Shown: piece after piece, positions 15,647 through 23,037 of the stretch
Layout: each line of letters starts with the position of its first letter
How positions within the stretch are numbered: position 1 is the first letter of the stretch
Source of the DNA: Pseudomonas graminis
GTDB taxonomy: Bacteria > Pseudomonadota > Gammaproteobacteria > Pseudomonadales > Pseudomonadaceae
DNA length: 64,000 bases
Direction: 5' to 3'
NCBI RefSeq assembly: GCF_001705435.1
Contig: NZ_MDEN01000066.1
Location: forward strand, 310,001 to 374,000
Notes under the pieces: model-generated
Databases searched by the model: none
What the model saw: only the letters and a program-made list of their open reading frames with translations
Told to the model about the DNA's origin: nothing
Made by a program: the position numbers and the translations under genes

Positions 15647-16558
15647 ATGACTCTGGATTTCTCCGAAACCGCCCGCTACATCCAGGCCGATATCCTCGAC
15701 AGCTTCGACGAAGAACTGGAAATGGAGTACGACGACGCGCGCCTGGACGGCTTGTTGGCTGACTTGGGTGAGGAGGTGCCCAAAGGGATTGATCGCCGCC
15801 TGTACTTCCGCGAGCTGCTGCGTCTGCAAGGCGAGTTGGTCAAACTGCAGGATTGGGTGGTGAGCCAGAAGCTCAAGGCGGTCGTGCTGTTCGAAGGCCG
15901 GGATGCGGCAGGCAAGGGCGGTGCGATCAAGCGCATCACTCAGCGCCTCAACCCGCGGGTCTGTCGCGTGGCTGCACTGACCGCGCCAAGTGAACGCGAG
16001 CGCACGCAGTGGTACTTCCAGCGCTATGTCGCGCACCTCCCAGCCGCTGGCGAAATGGTGCTGTTCGACCGCAGTTGGTACAACCGGGCCGGGGTCGAGC
16101 GGGTCATGGGCTTCTGCAATGACGAGGAGTACGAAGAGTTTTTCCGCACCGTCCCCGAGTTCGAAAAGATGCTGGTGCGCTCGGGCATCATCCTGATCAA
16201 GTACTGGTTCTCCATCACCGACGACGAGCAGTACCGGCGCTTTCTGATGCGCATTCATGACCCGCTGAAACAGTGGAAGCTCTCGCCGATGGACCTTGAG
16301 TCCCGCCGTCGCTGGGAGGACTACACCAACGCGAAAGAAGAAATGCTCACCCGTTCCCACACTGACGTCGCGCCATGGTGGATCGTCGAGGCCGACGACA
16401 AGAAACGCGCCCGCCTGAACTGTATTCATCACCTGCTGGAGCAGATCCCGCGCGGGGATACCGAGACACCGCAAGTGGTGCTGCCGGAGCGCGAATACAA
16501 CGCCAATTACCTGCGCGCCCCAGTACCGCGTGAGATGGTTGTTCCGCCGGTTTATTGA
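15647..16558 (+). CDS. ppk2: Polyphosphate kinase 2
   Basis: Uses polyphosphate to phosphorylate nucleoside diphosphates (or the reverse). The 303 residues form a single PPK2 domain with the Walker A motif GRDAAGKGG (about 84-92), the Walker B/lid segment FDRSWYNRAGVERVMGF (about 140-156) and the C-terminal WWIVEADDKKRARLNCI block. Single-domain length fits class I PPK2. The ATG follows a CGGGAG ribosome site. It is monocistronic, with a Pho-box-like promoter upstream and the convergent FUSC gene downstream. Whether it prefers GDP, ADP or AMP cannot be told. Confidence 0.92.
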   Translation: MTLDFSETARYIQADILDSFDEELEMEYDDARLDGLLADLGEEVPKGIDRRLYFRELLRLQGELVKLQDWVVSQKLKAVVLFEGRDAAGKGGAIKRITQRLNPRVCRVAALTAPSERERTQWYFQRYVAHLPAAGEMVLFDRSWYNRAGVERVMGFCNDEEYEEFFRTVPEFEKMLVRSGIILIKYWFSITDDEQYRRFLMRIHDPLKQWKLSPMDLESRRRWEDYTNAKEEMLTRSHTDVAPWWIVEADDKKRARLNCIHHLLEQIPRGDTETPQVVLPEREYNANYLRAPVPREMVVPPVY

Positions 16559-16594
16559 TCCTCCACCGGTTTTTGATCACCGTGCTGGCGTGGT

Positions 16595-17641
16595 TCAGAT
16601 TTTCCACGCCGGCGCAGTTTTCGCCAGTCGTTGCTGCAGGCTTTCAAGATTCTGCGTGAACTGGCGGGTCATCAGCTGATAACCGAGCACCTCGGTAGAG
16701 GCGGTTGGAACGTCGGGCCCGACGGTCAAGCTCTCGGTCGGTCGCTGCAAACGCTCGGTCGCACCGGTCTGCAGCGCGCGGGCCATGCCGATCAACATGC
16801 GACGAATCCGCCGTTGCTCCGCCGTCACGCCCGTGCTGCCAGCATCTGCCGGACGCAGATTCGACAGAATCTCGAGGATGCTCAGGCACATGCGGAAATG
16901 GCTCTGAATGGCGTCCAACTCAACGATCGAAATTTTCACTTCCTTGGACACCGACGGCATCAGCGAACGCAGCTGCAACAGCGTTGCGCCCATTCGCGCG
17001 GTCAGCTTCACATGCTCATCTGCGGTCATGGACTGCCCGCTGGCGATCCGGTCGTAAGCCAAGGCACAGTCACGCAATCCATTCGCCAGGTTGTAGCGCC
17101 ACGAATACACGGCGTACAGCGGGAGTGCGAACGAGAACGCCAGGGCGAGGGCGATGCCGATCAGGATGTCCACTGTTCGCCACAACCCGTCCGTGATCGG
17201 GTTGTCACCGTGGCCCGCCACGATGAACAGCGTGATCGCCGACAACAGCGCCGTGTAACCGCCCTTGCCGATGGCGTGATACGCAAAAAAGCCGCAGATC
17301 AGCGACATAACCACGTACGTCAGCAACGGCATGCCCAGATAGCTTTCCTGCGCCACCATCGCCAGGCCCAGCGCCGCGCCAATTAATGTTCCGTACGCGC
17401 GCTCCACCGATTTTTTGCCGATATTGCCGTGGTGCTGCAACCCGCCAATCACGATCAGCATGGTCACCGACGCCCACTCACCGTGGGGCAGATGAAAACC
17501 TGTCGTCAGAAGAATCGACACCAGCAGTCCGACCACGATTCGGCCGGCGTGAATGTAGCGCGCATGGCGATAGCGGCGGTATGGATCCAGAAGCGGACGC
17601 AGGGCGCGGCGAAGCCAGGAGGGTAGGGAGGCTGAGTTCAT
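16595..17641 (-). CDS. FUSC-family membrane protein (aromatic acid exporter-like)
   Basis: A 348-residue inner-membrane protein with about six N-terminal helices (residues 30-190) containing the FUSC signature HGEWASVTMLIV followed by KSVERAYGTLIGAALGL, and a cytoplasmic helical C-terminal half (about 190-345). The family includes YccS/AaeB-like components thought to export aromatic acids or affect envelope stress. It is shorter than the ~700-residue two-repeat members. The start at MNSASLPSW (17641) is preferred over 17656; no strong ribosome site is present. It stands alone and converges with ppk2. Confidence 0.8.
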   Translation of the reverse strand: MNSASLPSWLRRALRPLLDPYRRYRHARYIHAGRIVVGLLVSILLTTGFHLPHGEWASVTMLIVIGGLQHHGNIGKKSVERAYGTLIGAALGLAMVAQESYLGMPLLTYVVMSLICGFFAYHAIGKGGYTALLSAITLFIVAGHGDNPITDGLWRTVDILIGIALALAFSFALPLYAVYSWRYNLANGLRDCALAYDRIASGQSMTADEHVKLTARMGATLLQLRSLMPSVSKEVKISIVELDAIQSHFRMCLSILEILSNLRPADAGSTGVTAEQRRIRRMLIGMARALQTGATERLQRPTESLTVGPDVPTASTEVLGYQLMTRQFTQNLESLQQRLAKTAPAWKI

Positions 17642-17729
17642 GGGGTTACAGACCATGGAGGAGATGAATATATCCGAAGCCTAGTAAATGCTGCGCGTCA
17701 CCTCCGGTGTGCACTGATTCACAAAGTCA

Positions 17730-17791
17730 TCACATGTGAGATGTTGCGTATCCGGATGCTTGCGCGTAGGGTGCGTTGCTATCACATGTGA
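17730..17791. promoter_or_regulatory. Paired TCACATGTGA palindromes before the yjf operon
   Basis: The ten-base palindrome TCACATGTGA occurs at 17730-17739 and 17782-17791, both preceded by A. The start-to-start distance is 52 bases, about five helical turns. The second copy ends 17 bases before the chosen yjfI start codon. This looks like a double operator for a dimeric regulator binding one DNA face; the regulator is unknown, possibly the YjfI-like protein itself. Confidence 0.55.
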
Positions 17792-17808
17792 TGTTCGGGA
17801 AAACTTCA

Positions 17809-18429
17809 ATGGCTCGGAAAACTTCAACCGACTACATGCGCGAGATGCGCGCTCGGCTGACGGCTGCCGGGTACGTGAAACGAGAGCTGTACGTGCTTCC
17901 CGAAAACGCGGAAGTATTGAGAGACATCGAAAAAGTGCTGCGCCAGCCCTACTTGGGTAACCGGATCAAACTGGAGGGATTCATGACTGAGAACACCAAT
18001 TGGACGATCAACACACTTCACTCGGCGTTCGCCGAGCTGGACGTTGTGAAAGACAAAGATATCGAGCTGACCCTCATTCAAGGCGCCGAGCCAAGTCTGA
18101 GCCTGGTGATGAACCAGTTCGGCGGCTTGCCCATCATCATTGCCATTGCGGGCGACCAGATCCTGGTTGATTCCGTGCTGGTGTACGCCTCCGAGGTGAA
18201 AGACCCGGCGGCTTTTAACGACGCTGTGTTGCGCAGCCGGGAGCTGTTCCCGCTGTCGTCGATCGGCATCGAGACCCTGCCGAACGGCGAAACCTTCTAC
18301 AACATGTTTGGCGCACTGAGCGCAGCCTCTTCGTTGACGGTCGTCGTCCACGAGGTGCTCACCCTGGCAGAAAACGTGATTCATGCGGCCGACGCCTACG
18401 AAGATTTTCTTAAAGTTGATTCACAGTAA
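17809..18429 (+). CDS. yjfI: YjfI-like DUF2170 protein with N-terminal helix-strand-helix extension
   Basis: First gene of the yjf cluster. Residues about 55-206 (from FMTENTNWTINTLH) are the DUF2170 domain of E. coli YjfI, function unknown but always linked to the PspA homologue YjfJ. Unlike E. coli YjfI (about 130 residues), it carries ~50 extra N-terminal residues with MREMRARLTAAGYVKRELYV, which read as helix, strand, helix and resemble ribbon-helix-helix or MazE-like DNA-binding starts. The ATG at 17809 is preferred, since upstream in-frame TTG/ATG starts run into the palindromic operator. The fourteen-base gap to yjfJ with its ribosome site indicates an operon. Confidence 0.8.
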   Translation: MARKTSTDYMREMRARLTAAGYVKRELYVLPENAEVLRDIEKVLRQPYLGNRIKLEGFMTENTNWTINTLHSAFAELDVVKDKDIELTLIQGAEPSLSLVMNQFGGLPIIIAIAGDQILVDSVLVYASEVKDPAAFNDAVLRSRELFPLSSIGIETLPNGETFYNMFGALSAASSLTVVVHEVLTLAENVIHAADAYEDFLKVDSQ

Positions 18430-18444
18430 TCGGGAGACACATCA

Positions 18445-19152
18445 ATGAGCCTTTGGAAAAAAATGGTCACAGCGTTGCGTGGTGGGGCTTCCGAGGTGGG
18501 TGAAGCCATCGTCGATGCCCAGGCACTGCGAATCCTCGATCAGGAAATCCGTGACGCCGACGCCTCCATGCTCGCGGCGCGCAACCAGCTGATCCAGATC
18601 AAAGCCAAGCACAAGCTCTCGCTCCAGCGCGTTGAAGAGCACGACAAGAACATCGCCAACTGGGAGCAGAAAGCGCTCGCGGCGATGAACAAAGGCGAAG
18701 AAGCCCTTGCCCTCGAGTGTGCCGAGAAAGTGGCCGAGCTGACGGCTCTGCGCGATCAGGAGAAACTGGCGGCCGATCAGTTTGGCGTCCACGTGGCGAA
18801 ACTGACCGCACAGGTCATCAAAGCCGAAAGCCAGATCAAAGGCCTGCGTCAGCAGACCGACATGGCCAAGGCCCGCGACAGCGTGCAAAAGGCACAGATC
18901 AACGCGGCGGCTGCGACCGGCGGTGCCAATGGCCGACTCGAAACCGCAGTGGGTTCGCTGGCACGTATCAAGCAGCGTCAGGATGAACAGGACGCGAGAC
19001 TTGAAGCGGCCGATGAGCTGGCCGAGGCTGCCAATGGCGGCGATCTGGAGCGTCGTCTTCAGGATGCCGGGATCGGCGCTAAAACAGGCGGCGCAGCGGA
19101 CGTCTTGGCCCGCTTGAAAGCGCAAAGCCAGAGCGGTAACGCTGGGCAATAA
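18445..19152 (+). CDS. yjfJ: PspA/IM30-family protein YjfJ
   Basis: A 235-residue, almost wholly helical protein of the PspA/IM30/ESCRT-III superfamily, which assembles on stressed inner membranes. Residues about 25-200 form long coiled-coil helices (for example MLAARNQLIQIKAKHKLSLQ and the alanine/glutamate-rich stretch after residue 60). The N-terminus MSLWKKMVTALRGGASEVGE is the amphipathic membrane-binding helix position. No pspF/pspBC genes are nearby, so this is the Yjf rather than the classical Psp system. A strong terminator follows it, so expression of the rest of the cluster may be lower or separately started. Confidence 0.88.
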   Translation: MSLWKKMVTALRGGASEVGEAIVDAQALRILDQEIRDADASMLAARNQLIQIKAKHKLSLQRVEEHDKNIANWEQKALAAMNKGEEALALECAEKVAELTALRDQEKLAADQFGVHVAKLTAQVIKAESQIKGLRQQTDMAKARDSVQKAQINAAAATGGANGRLETAVGSLARIKQRQDEQDARLEAADELAEAANGGDLERRLQDAGIGAKTGGAADVLARLKAQSQSGNAGQ

Positions 19153-19167
19153 GCACCGTTAAACAAA

Positions 19168-19195
19168 GGCAGCCGGGTATCCGGCTGCCTTTTTT
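19168..19195 (+). terminator. Terminator after yjfJ
   Basis: AGGCAGCCGG-GTAT-CCGGCTGCCT forms a ten-pair stem with a tetraloop followed by TTTTT. It separates yjfIJ from the rhomboid and downstream yjf genes, either ending a yjfIJ transcript or allowing partial read-through. Confidence 0.93.
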
Positions 19196-19229
19196 CGGTT
19201 TCGATTTTTCGGGTTTCAGCGGTGTGCGG

Positions 19230-19793
19230 ATGAATATCGGAAACGGACTACGGACGATACTCTGCCTTGCCGCTTTGATGATCGTTGTGCAGATGGTTAA
19301 CTCCCTGACCGCCAACAGCCTGCTGTCCCACGGCCTGGTGCCTAGAACGTTTTCCGGACTGCAAGGCATCCTGTTTTCTCCGTTTCTGCATGGTTCGGTC
19401 CGTCACCTGCTGAGCAATCTCCTGCCTTTTGTGGTGCTGAGCTGGCTGGTCGCAACCGAGGGGCTTCAGCGTTACATTCGCGTTGCACTGCTCATCACTG
19501 TGCTGGGAGGCCTGATGGTTTGGGTGATTGGCAGACCTGTCATCCATGTGGGCGCCAGCGGCCTGATATTTGGCTTGTGGGCGTATTTGCTGGCCCGAGG
19601 CTGGTATCAGCGCAGTCTGGCGAGTTTCGCGATCGCACTGGTGACCCTGCTGGGCTACAGCGGATTGATTTTCGGCTTCATTCCGGTGCCGGGCGTATCG
19701 ATTGAGTCACACCTGTGTGGCGCGCTTGCCGGTATCGTGACGGCCTGGTTAATGCACTCACGGCAGCTTCTTGACCGAAGCCCCGTGAAGTGA
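19230..19793 (+). CDS. Rhomboid-family intramembrane serine protease
   Basis: A 187-residue protein with six predicted helices, a minimal rhomboid core. The catalytic dyad is Ser110 in GASGLIFG and His161 in SHLCGALAG. His59 and Asn63 in HLLSN are the oxyanion-hole residues of this family. All needed residues are present, so it should cleave substrates within the membrane. It lies between yjfJ and yjfK, an unusual place; E. coli has no rhomboid there. The ATG at 19230 is chosen; a GTG six bases earlier (19224) is also possible, and the ribosome site is weak. Confidence 0.87.
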   Translation: MNIGNGLRTILCLAALMIVVQMVNSLTANSLLSHGLVPRTFSGLQGILFSPFLHGSVRHLLSNLLPFVVLSWLVATEGLQRYIRVALLITVLGGLMVWVIGRPVIHVGASGLIFGLWAYLLARGWYQRSLASFAIALVTLLGYSGLIFGFIPVPGVSIESHLCGALAGIVTAWLMHSRQLLDRSPVK

Positions 19794-19843
19794 AGGGCAG
19801 AACTTTTTCAGATCGCCTCGGCGCGAATTCAAGGAGATGAAAC

Positions 19844-20512
19844 ATGAGCTGGATCAAACGCGCATTAGGCCTGGAGTCGCCCATTCCACCGGCCGGCTCC
19901 AATCCCCTCGGCAATTCGGCCTTGGCTAATCCGTTCGGGCTGGCTACCGGGCGGATGATGGACCTCGACGACTCGCTCAAGCTGATGCTCGACGGCCATT
20001 CGGAACTGGTGGTCCCCAACGAAGAAGTGGTCTGGTCAGTGGGTCAGGTCGACCTGGGGCAATCGGTTCGTCTGGTGCGCTTCTACTTCGAGGATGAGGA
20101 TTACTGGCTGCAGGTCATGATGAACGGGCCTGCCGCTGAAGACGTCCAGGACATCATCCTGTTCGGCTACAGCAGCGCCGTCACGATCAACAGCGAGGCG
20201 GAGCTCAAGCGTCTGGTGGGGCCTGCGTCCAAAGTCGGTCTGCCGATATTCGAGCATGACGGCTGGGAATACGGGCGTCAGTGGGGCACGGAAGAGGGTC
20301 AGACCGAGCTCACGCCCATGGACGAGCAGGTTGTCAGTCCTGACGGTGCTTACCGCATCAAGCACTTGAGCATGTTGTACGCGCGGGACACTGGATTGGT
20401 GGATCGTCGCGAGTTTCTGCTGCTGTCGGTCGAGGAAGACGAGGAGGGCGTTGTTTCCTTCACCACGTCGGTCGGCGTGACCCTGCAGTCCACTGATTTC
20501 ACCGTCATTTAA
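19844..20512 (+). CDS. yjfK: YjfK-like DUF2491 protein
   Basis: A 222-residue soluble acidic protein with no membrane segment, matching the DUF2491 family (E. coli YjfK) by its mid-region YFEDEDYWLQVMMNG and the regular beta-rich pattern. Function unknown. A good GGAG ribosome site precedes ATG 19844. It is followed 13 bases later by yjfL. Members of this family co-occur with PspA-type YjfJ and YjfL/M/C in proposed envelope-stress modules. Confidence 0.83.
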   Translation: MSWIKRALGLESPIPPAGSNPLGNSALANPFGLATGRMMDLDDSLKLMLDGHSELVVPNEEVVWSVGQVDLGQSVRLVRFYFEDEDYWLQVMMNGPAAEDVQDIILFGYSSAVTINSEAELKRLVGPASKVGLPIFEHDGWEYGRQWGTEEGQTELTPMDEQVVSPDGAYRIKHLSMLYARDTGLVDRREFLLLSVEEDEEGVVSFTTSVGVTLQSTDFTVI

Positions 20513-20525
20513 AAGGAAGTAAAAA

Positions 20526-20951
20526 ATGCTTGAAGCGCTTCGTATGTCCGTCAGCGTCCAGTCGTTGCTGAGTTTTGTGGTCTACATCATTGTGGCCGGC
20601 GGGTTGTTCGCGTTGTTTCAGATGGCCTACACGCGTCTGACGCCGCACAAGGAATTCGCCCTGATTCGTGAGGGCAATGTTGCCGCGGCGGTCGCCCTCG
20701 GCGGTGCGCTGATCGGTTTTGCCCTGCCTGCCAGCAACGTCATCACCTACAGCATCAGCGTACTGGACGTGGTGATCTGGGCAGTAATCGCAGCAGTCGT
20801 ACAGCTGCTGGCCTTCACCGCCACCAGCATGGTGCTCAAGGATCTTTCCGCACGCATTACCCGAGGCGAGCTAGCCGCGGCCATCTACGCCGCCAGCGTC
20901 TCGATCAGTGTCGGTTTTCTCAACTCGGCCTGCATGACGCCGTCGACCTGA
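20526..20951 (+). CDS. yjfL: YjfL-like DUF350 membrane protein
   Basis: A 141-residue inner-membrane protein with four predicted helices in two repeats, as in DUF350 proteins. The repeat signatures are RLTPHKEFALIREGNVAAAV and the later segment ITRGELAAAIYAASVSISVG. Function unknown; part of the yjf operon between yjfK and yjfM. It has a good ribosome site (AAAAGGAAG) and is 26 bases from the next gene. Confidence 0.87.
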   Translation: MLEALRMSVSVQSLLSFVVYIIVAGGLFALFQMAYTRLTPHKEFALIREGNVAAAVALGGALIGFALPASNVITYSISVLDVVIWAVIAAVVQLLAFTATSMVLKDLSARITRGELAAAIYAASVSISVGFLNSACMTPST

Positions 20952-20977
20952 TCGCCCGTTATCGAAAGGAGTTATCG

Positions 20978-21703
20978 ATGAGACGTAGTTCCCTCAAGCT
21001 GGTCCTGGCCAGCACCCTGCCGCTGGCGATCAGCGCGTGCAGCAAATCCGACACCGTCGAAGTTTCCGCGCAGCAGACCTATCCATCGGTTCAAGCCTGT
21101 GTGGATCAGAAAGTCCCGGTCGACATCTGCTCGGACGCCTACATGAGCGCGCTGGCGGAGCACCGCCGCGTAGCCCCGACCTACGACGACAAGACGGCTT
21201 GCGAAGCAGATTTCGTCCCTGATTACTGCCAGCAGAATGCCGATGGCAAATTCACGCCCAAGCTCGGCGGTTTCCAGCTGGAAGTTTCCGGGGAGCTTCC
21301 CAAGTCCCAGGTCGACGCAGCGAAGGCCCAGGCCGACCAGTCCGGCGGCGGTGGCGGCGGCTTTGGTTCCGGGGTGAACGGATTTCTGATGGGCATGCTG
21401 GTCAGCAACATGGTTAACGGATTCACCGGTGGTGGCGGTCGTTACTACGCCCAGCCCATCTATCAGGAGCGTGACTCGCGGGGTGGATATGGGTATTCCA
21501 CACTGTCGCGCCAGATCGAACGGGGCAAAACCTTCGGCAACTCCACCCAGGCGCGAAGCAGCTCGACCGGCACTTACAGCAAAAGCACCCTTGGCCGTAA
21601 TTCCTCCGTCTCGTCTTCCGTTTCCCGTGGCGGTTTCGGCAGCCAGGCGACTGCTCGCAGTGGTTGGGGTGGCAAAAGCAGCGGCTCAAGCTTCGGCGGC
21701 TAA
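20978..21703 (+). CDS. yjfM: YjfM-like DUF1190 lipoprotein
   Basis: A 241-residue exported protein. The N-terminus MRRSSLKLVLASTLPLAISAC ends in a lipobox-like ISAC, so Cys21 is probably lipidated. Residues about 28-90 contain the conserved DUF1190 pattern of paired cysteines (VQACVDQKVPVDICSDAY and ACEADFVPDYC). The C-terminal third is low-complexity, rich in Gly, Ser and Arg, as in E. coli YjfM/YgiB. Function unknown, presumably envelope-located partner of the yjfC product. AAAGGAG precedes the ATG. Confidence 0.87.
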   Translation: MRRSSLKLVLASTLPLAISACSKSDTVEVSAQQTYPSVQACVDQKVPVDICSDAYMSALAEHRRVAPTYDDKTACEADFVPDYCQQNADGKFTPKLGGFQLEVSGELPKSQVDAAKAQADQSGGGGGGFGSGVNGFLMGMLVSNMVNGFTGGGGRYYAQPIYQERDSRGGYGYSTLSRQIERGKTFGNSTQARSSSTGTYSKSTLGRNSSVSSSVSRGGFGSQATARSGWGGKSSGSSFGG

Positions 21704-21717
21704 CAGGGACGTTACCC

Positions 21718-22875
21718 ATGAAAAGGATCAGCATCCAGGAACGTCCTGACTGGCGCCAGACAGCCGAGCGTGAAGGGTTCAACTTTCACACCATCGACGG
21801 CGAGCGTTACTGGGATGAGCGGGCCTACTACCAGTTCACCGAAGCGCAGATCACACGGGACATCGAAGCGCCGACCCAGGAGCTTCATGCCATGTGCCTG
21901 GACGTCGTGGAAAAGGTCGTCGAGAGTGAAGAACTGCTGACCCGGCTGGCCATTCCACAGGCGTTCTTCGATCTGGTCCGCACCTCGTGGAAGGAAGGCC
22001 ACCCGCATTTATACGGACGTTTTGATTTCAGCTATGACGGTGTGAACTCGGCCAAGCTGCTGGAAGCCAACATGGACACCCCTACGTCAGCATATGAAGC
22101 GGGCGCGTTCCAGCTCATCTGGCTTGAAGAGCAGATCCAGCGCGGCGTATTGCCAGCCCACGCTTCGCAGTTCAACTCGATGGCGGAGGACCTGGTACGG
22201 GCGTTTGCGGCGATCAGGGAGGGCGGGCCTTTCTACTTTTCCTGCATGTCAGGCTCTATCGAAGACAGGGGCACGACTGAGTTCCTGCGCAAAATGGCCG
22301 AGCACGCCGGCATCGAAACCCGCCACATCGACATCGAAGACATCGGCCTGAACGCCAACGGCCGATTTGTCGACCTTGACGGCCGCTGGATCGAACGCAT
22401 CTTCAAGCTGCATGCCTGGGAGCATGTCTTCCATGAGCCCCACGGCCAGGCCATCCCGCAGTGCGACACACAGTTCATCGAACCGGCCTGGAAGGCGATC
22501 ATTTCGAACAAAGGCATCCTGCCGTTGCTGTGGGAATTCAACGAAGGGCACCCCAATCTGCTGCCGTCTTTCGTCGACCAGAACCCGCAATCCGCAGTGC
22601 CGAAGGGCTGGGTGCGCAAGCCGTACTTTTCCCGCGAAGGCGCCAACATCGAAATCCGCACCCCGACAAACCAGGTCATTTTCGAGGACGGCCCTTACAA
22701 CGATGCCCCCTACATCCTGCAGGCGTTCGCGCCGTTGCCTCGTTTTGGCGACAGCTACACGCTGATCGGATCGTGGGTGGTGGGGGATACGGCTTCGGGG
22801 ATTGGGATTCGTGAAGATGACAGTTTGATCACCAAGGACAGCAGCCGGTTTTTGCCGCATGTGGTGATTGATTGA
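21718..22875 (+). CDS. yjfC: YjfC/YgiC-like ATP-grasp protein (glutathionylspermidine synthase family)
   Basis: A 385-residue protein homologous to the C-terminal ATP-grasp (synthetase) domain of glutathionylspermidine synthase. Conserved blocks are FDFSYDGVNSAKLLEANMDT, the PLLWEFNEGHPNLLPSF region and GWVRKPYFSREGANIE. It lacks the amidase domain of Gsp and its substrate is not known, though a peptide or amine ligation is expected. The start at MKRISIQER (21718) is 14 bases after yjfM and avoids the longer overlapping frame from 21664. It is the last gene of the operon, ahead of a terminator hairpin. Confidence 0.88.
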   Translation: MKRISIQERPDWRQTAEREGFNFHTIDGERYWDERAYYQFTEAQITRDIEAPTQELHAMCLDVVEKVVESEELLTRLAIPQAFFDLVRTSWKEGHPHLYGRFDFSYDGVNSAKLLEANMDTPTSAYEAGAFQLIWLEEQIQRGVLPAHASQFNSMAEDLVRAFAAIREGGPFYFSCMSGSIEDRGTTEFLRKMAEHAGIETRHIDIEDIGLNANGRFVDLDGRWIERIFKLHAWEHVFHEPHGQAIPQCDTQFIEPAWKAIISNKGILPLLWEFNEGHPNLLPSFVDQNPQSAVPKGWVRKPYFSREGANIEIRTPTNQVIFEDGPYNDAPYILQAFAPLPRFGDSYTLIGSWVVGDTASGIGIREDDSLITKDSSRFLPHVVID

Positions 22876-22914
22876 GGTTTTGATGAGCCCGGCGGTGGGT
22901 GCCGCGCCAGAACG

Positions 22915-22945
22915 AAAAAAGCCGCGCAATGCGCGGCTTTCTATT
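22915..22945. terminator. Bidirectional terminator between yjfC and the tRNA gene
   Basis: GCCGCGC-AAT-GCGCGGC at 22921-22937 is a seven-pair stem, preceded by AAAAAA and followed by TTTCTATTT. It can end both the plus-strand yjf operon and the minus-strand tRNA transcript, whose 3' CCA lies directly next to it. Confidence 0.85.
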
Positions 22946-23022
<77 letters not shown>

Positions 23023-23037
23023 TCAGTAGGCCGCGGA

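Noticed and set aside
17730..17791. TCACATGTGA pair as a Vfr/CRP site
   Set aside because: CRP-type sites read TGTGA-N6-TCACA; here the half-sites are in the opposite order with no spacer.
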